Assembly (NCBI RefSeq): GCF_015350795.1
Contig: NZ_JADKSH010000003.1
Span: 62,001-126,000 of the forward strand
Length of the DNA stretch: 64,000 nt
Source of the DNA: Microbacterium sp. VKM Ac-2870
Lineage (GTDB): Bacteria > Actinomycetota > Actinomycetes > Actinomycetales > Microbacteriaceae
Reading direction: 5' to 3'
Part shown: positions 60,746 to 64,000 of the stretch, in pieces
Numbering within the stretch: the first letter of the stretch is position 1
Layout of the letters: every line of letters begins with the position of its first letter
Program-made: the position numbers and the translations under genes
The notes under the pieces: generated by a model
Database searches by the model: none
What the model was told of the DNA's origin: nothing
What the model saw: the letters and a program-made list of their open reading frames with translations, nothing else

Positions 60746-61807
60746 GTGATCGTCATCTACCCCGACACCAATGCTCTGCACTCCGATCTCCTCATGCAGC
60801 GCAAGCTCAGTAGTGAGCTTCTTGAATTGCTGGACGAGGGTGTCGTGGAGGTGCGTCTCTCCCCGGTTGTCGTAGCGGAAGCGGATCGTCAGGTTCGCGA
60901 GAGCGTCGAGGCGACACGTAAGGACATCACCACATCGGTCACGAAGGCGAAGCGTGGTCTCGGTCTCCCCGAGGCATCAACGAAGGCACTCCTCAGCGCG
61001 CTCGCGGGGGAGATCACCGCGATGGGCGATAAGGCTCTCGCACCGCTCCTGGCGCACGATGCCTGCGAGGTCATCGAGTGGTCGGGCGTGAGCGCGCAGC
61101 ACCTCGTCGAGCGCGAGTTGGAGAGACGGAAGCCCGTGCTCGAAAAGAGTGGTCAGTCGATCGGTCTCCGCGACACGATCATCTGGCACGGGTTACTGGA
61201 ACTGCTCGAAACTCTCGACAGCGACGATGACTTCGTCATCTTCGTTAGCGCGGACGGCGGGTTCATTAAGGACGGTGGACTACATGACGAACTCGAAGAG
61301 GAAATTGACGGCGCCTGGTGGGACGGCAACCGCCTGCGCATTGCGTCTTCTCTGGCGTCCGCCGTGCTCGAAGCGGGGAGGCTCGCGAGCCTGATCGGTG
61401 AACGCGAAGGCACACTGAGCGCCGCGCTCATTGACTACGTTGAGCGCTTCGATGGGATCGAGTGGGGCTCATTCCCCCGAGACATGAACGTGACCCACCA
61501 CAGCGCGAACGTCCCCTACGGGATGGAGGACGCGCTGCTGATTTCTGTCGATGGCGTGGAGGTCGACCATGTCGGTGACGGTAACCCGGCGGAATGCATC
61601 GGGTACGCCGACTTCACGTTCAGTGGGCGAATGTCGCCGATGGATTACTTGGACGCTGACCACTCGAACCTCGACATGACCGGCGGTGACATCAACGGGT
61701 ACGAGGTCTCCGTTGAGTTCACCGCGCGCGCAGAGATCATCGCTGAAGTCGAGTTCGATCTGGAGCCGCTGTACGCGGAGGTCATCGGCGCTTCCGTGTC
61801 ATGGTGA
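60746..61807 (+). CDS. PIN-domain protein (DUF4935-like)
   Basis: A 353-residue probable RNase-fold protein. The PIN domain (about 1-175) keeps the four acidic residues expected for metal binding: Asp7 (YPDTN), Glu45 (VVVAEADRQ), Asp143 (GLRDTIIW) and Asp169 (FVSADGGF), in the order of the DUF4935 PIN-like family. The C-terminal half is acidic and beta-rich (VDGVEVDHVGDGNPAECIGY), family unknown. The frame opens at 60719, but TACTCT lies exactly six bases before the GTG at 60746, so that start is preferred. It has lower GC than its neighbours and could be a toxin or defence nuclease; no antitoxin-like gene is adjacent. Confidence 0.72.
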   Translation: MIVIYPDTNALHSDLLMQRKLSSELLELLDEGVVEVRLSPVVVAEADRQVRESVEATRKDITTSVTKAKRGLGLPEASTKALLSALAGEITAMGDKALAPLLAHDACEVIEWSGVSAQHLVERELERRKPVLEKSGQSIGLRDTIIWHGLLELLETLDSDDDFVIFVSADGGFIKDGGLHDELEEEIDGAWWDGNRLRIASSLASAVLEAGRLASLIGEREGTLSAALIDYVERFDGIEWGSFPRDMNVTHHSANVPYGMEDALLISVDGVEVDHVGDGNPAECIGYADFTFSGRMSPMDYLDADHSNLDMTGGDINGYEVSVEFTARAEIIAEVEFDLEPLYAEVIGASVSW

Positions 61808-61864
61808 CCGTTGCTCAAAGCCGACGGGCTGACACTACCTAATCGGCTGACTTCCCGCGTCGTC

Positions 61865-62908
61865 TCACAGCTTCTCGTCCGTTGCACCCCCGTCGACGTC
61901 TCGTGGTTCCGCATCTGGGTCTTCGTTCGACAGCCACGGGACCAGTAGCTGAGAGATGGGGCGTTCTCCAGCCTGCAGATCGCGTTCCATCTGATCGAAA
62001 TCCGCTCCGGTGGGGACCCTCGACAGCGTCAGCGAAGCTGCGAAATCGAGCCGAGCGCCGGCGCGACTGATGGATTCGTTTAGCGCGTCTATGGCAACGT
62101 CGCGCAGTCGAGCAGCGAATCGGCCGAAGGAGATTGCTCGCCAGGCCTTCTCCGGATCAAGTAGGCCCTCGGTCAACATTCCTCTACCGGCCCAACCGAT
62201 GGTTCTGGTGCCCTTCAGCACGATGTCATTCGACATCTTGCGGTGCACCGCAAAATCGAATCCTGAGTTGTTGCCATGGTTCCCCATCACGAAGCTCGAA
62301 GCGATTGTGATGTCGCGGTCGCTCATACGGATGAGACTGAGCGCCCGTTCGAGATCGCGCCGAAGGACTCTCGGGAGCGATGCGATCACTAAGCAACGCA
62401 AATCTAACTCTTCGACGCTCCACGTGCGTGGACCCTCAAATCGATCGCGGTCGGCGACGATGTAGCAGTAGCGGCCGCGATGTCTGATGATCCGCTCAGC
62501 GTCCAAGATCTTGATTCCGAAAGCTACGGGCTCGTCGTCCGGATTGTCCAACGCGCGGTAATACTGCACTTCGAGGTGAAGGTCGCCATCGATGAGGCGC
62601 CACAGCGCGCTATCAACGAAATCTCGTATGGAGTCCGCAAGCCGCAAGTGGTGATAAGAGGTGGACGGCAGAGCGTCGCCGATGAGCTGAGTCAGTTCTG
62701 GCTCAGCCGGTTCTATGGCGACGTCAAACCCGTCATTTGATCCCCGTCCGTATGGCAGTGCATAGGTCCGAAGGTCCTGGAGAAGCATGTGCTCGCTGGG
62801 ACCTGGATAGGGGCGATCCTCGGCTGGCTGGACAGAATTGGCAGTTCTGGGCCGCGTGACACGGCGCCTTGGCACCCGAACGAAGTTTTTGAAGGGATCG
62901 TCAAGCAT
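61865..62908 (-). CDS. Protein of unknown family (second of two overlapping genes)
   Basis: A 347-residue soluble protein I do not recognise. It has an Arg/Pro-rich N-terminus, a central mixed region (LHLEVQYYRAL, GIKILDAERIIRHRGRYCYI, RTWSVEELDLRCLVIASLPR), then DITIASSFVMGNHGNNSGFD and a helical C-terminus with an acidic tail ending DEKL. No membrane helix or signal peptide. The ATG at 62908 has AAGGTGA five to six bases upstream and overlaps the preceding gene by eight bases, so the two are coupled; GTG at 62917 is an alternative. Convergent with the PIN gene (57-base gap). Confidence 0.65.
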   Translation of the reverse strand: MLDDPFKNFVRVPRRRVTRPRTANSVQPAEDRPYPGPSEHMLLQDLRTYALPYGRGSNDGFDVAIEPAEPELTQLIGDALPSTSYHHLRLADSIRDFVDSALWRLIDGDLHLEVQYYRALDNPDDEPVAFGIKILDAERIIRHRGRYCYIVADRDRFEGPRTWSVEELDLRCLVIASLPRVLRRDLERALSLIRMSDRDITIASSFVMGNHGNNSGFDFAVHRKMSNDIVLKGTRTIGWAGRGMLTEGLLDPEKAWRAISFGRFAARLRDVAIDALNESISRAGARLDFAASLTLSRVPTGADFDQMERDLQAGERPISQLLVPWLSNEDPDAEPRDVDGGATDEKL

Positions 62909-64000
62909 CGGACTCACCTTGCGCGCCCCCGCTCGCGCCCGACCCGCGGCGGTATCGCGCTATCTGATCTGCGATCATGTCAGCCTTGTGCCCTAGATTC
63001 GCGTCGTCCGCAAGGTGTTCGACGAGATACTCGGCGATGAAGAGTGCATATAGGTCGTCTTGGATGCCGTGCCCGTGAGACGCGAGCGCCGAGACGATCG
63101 CGCTCTCATGCGGACGCCACCTCGAGCCGTCCCACGTGCGCTCATCCCGATGGATCTGACGCGCCTCGAATATGCGTTCCATCTCAATTGAGCGCCGGCT
63201 TCTCTCCAGACCACCAACAGTCATCGCGAACGTCCCGTCAACGAATGACGCGGCCGTCAGGAGGAATTCAGCAACTTCGCGTTTGTCCTTCAGCAGGATG
63301 TCCCACATAGACTTGATCTCCAGCCAAATTCCCTTGCCGTCGAGTTCAAACATGAGCAGCGCGTAGCCGGCCAGATCCATTGCAGTGATCAGCGGCTCAA
63401 CGGCGAAGACCACGCGAGTATTCATCTCGTGGCGCTCAAGGTCGGCAAGTATTCGCATCCGCGCAGGCTCCATCTCCAGAAGCGCCGATCGATACAAGAT
63501 GAACGCCCGATCGCGGTCGCCACTGAGGATGGCGCGGAATGCTCCGTCCACGACGAACTGATAGAGCTGCCCGTATAGGTCAGGCTCACGCGGCTCGAAC
63601 TTCTTGATCCGGAGTTCCGGGAGCAGGGCAGCGAGCGTGGCGAGCATTGCTGTGTGAGCATCACGGGGATCTACGACGGACGTTCCCCGCTCGGGCCATT
63701 GAGGAACACTCGCATTGTCGTTCCGGAAGCCATCCAACTTCGTCAGCGCGCGCCGAATTGTTGGCGCGTGCGTCTCGATCTTGCTCAGTAACTCAAGTGA
63801 CGCCATCCCGGTGACTGCTGCAAGATCGTGCCTCCCCTTCTCCGCGAACTGCGCGACCTGCGCCGTCGTCCGGCGGCCAACTTCCTCCAGCACTCCCGAC
63901 TCCGTGGCCAGCAAAGCTTCGGCCATGCTTCGCGCCGCGAAGTGGTCGATCCACCAGCGAGGGGTTACACGACGTCCCTCCGCCTCGGTCTCACGACGGA
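62901..64000 (-). CDS. Protein of unknown family (partial at window edge)
   Basis: An open frame that runs from the right edge without a stop, so the N-terminus may lie outside. The visible part includes WWIDHFAARSMAEALLATES just ahead of an internal Met (63926), the first possible ATG in the window. The protein is mostly helical (LLSKIETHAPTIRRALTKL, RAFILYRSALLEMEPARMRI, FELDGKGIWLEIKSMWDIL) and ends in a Gly/Ser-rich tail GESDA. Not recognised; no nuclease or ATPase motif was seen. Coupled to the downstream gene, and lower in GC than the rest of the window. Confidence 0.62.
   Translation of the reverse strand, partial: RRETEAEGRRVTPRWWIDHFAARSMAEALLATESGVLEEVGRRTTAQVAQFAEKGRHDLAAVTGMASLELLSKIETHAPTIRRALTKLDGFRNDNASVPQWPERGTSVVDPRDAHTAMLATLAALLPELRIKKFEPREPDLYGQLYQFVVDGAFRAILSGDRDRAFILYRSALLEMEPARMRILADLERHEMNTRVVFAVEPLITAMDLAGYALLMFELDGKGIWLEIKSMWDILLKDKREVAEFLLTAASFVDGTFAMTVGGLERSRRSIEMERIFEARQIHRDERTWDGSRWRPHESAIVSALASHGHGIQDDLYALFIAEYLVEHLADDANLGHKADMIADQIARYRRGSGASGGAQGESDA

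Noticed and set aside
1..64000. CRISPR array, transposase or insertion sequence
   Set aside because: No regularly spaced repeats, no cas-like protein other than generic RecB-type motifs, and no DDE or serine/tyrosine recombinase motif in any translated frame.
1..64000. tRNA or rRNA genes
   Set aside because: No T-loop GTTCRANYC with matching acceptor stem and no conserved rRNA segment was found by reading both strands of the intergenic regions.

Overview
The window is from a high-GC actinobacterium. Gene content (L-arabinose operon with a LacI-type regulator, MacB-like ABC exporter, CoaBC, beta-glucoside PTS, zinc-free ribosomal protein L36 paralogue), start-codon usage and many apparently leaderless genes fit Microbacteriaceae, most likely Microbacterium. 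That placement is inference; no rRNA or tRNA gene was seen. The left edge cuts a CorA-type transporter and the right edge cuts an unidentified protein.

Layout. 1-12.9 kb is housekeeping: CorA (partial), a DUF3467 protein, a RecB-like nuclease/SF1 helicase fusion, glutamine-dependent NAD synthetase, a divergent phosphopantetheinyl-transferase-like protein, a proline-rich membrane protein, and SbcC/SbcD. 12.9-14.4 kb holds a DHA2-type MFS exporter. 14.4-27.4 kb is one minus-strand L-arabinose system: LacI-type regulator, sugar-binding lipoprotein, double ABC ATPase, two permeases, AraD, FGGY kinase, AraA and a surface GH43 glycosidase. 27.5-32.8 kb is a cell-surface block: a WxL-like secreted protein, a WxLIP (DUF916) membrane protein and a tiny LPXTG protein, transcribed divergently from a second secreted GH43 enzyme. 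LacI-type palindromes lie in the promoter regions of both blocks, so arabinan binding, hydrolysis, uptake and catabolism may be co-controlled.

32.9-43.1 kb holds small metabolic and regulatory genes, including a leaderless Cys-rich leader peptide upstream of a winged-helix regulator, an AlkA-type glycosylase, and a LiaFSR-like histidine kinase/response regulator/beta-repeat membrane protein operon. 43.4-58.7 kb holds Pgi, an XRE-cupin regulator divergent from a thioredoxin-reductase/methyltransferase fusion, an ABC exporter, a TANGO2/NRDE protein, CoaBC, a PTS IIBCA permease, a secreted transglycosylase-like protein, a NUDIX hydrolase, and a probable Zur-controlled pair (zinc-free L36 and a degenerate COG0523 protein). 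58.7-60.3 kb encodes a YedY/sulfite-oxidase-like membrane molybdoenzyme. From about 60.7 kb to the end the DNA looks less GC-rich and encodes a PIN-domain protein facing two overlapping genes of unknown family. This is the most island-like part of the window.

A pattern runs through the whole window. Many genes without a Shine-Dalgarno sequence have a TAnnnT or CAnnnT hexamer exactly six bases before the start codon, as expected for leaderless mRNAs. I used it to choose several starts.
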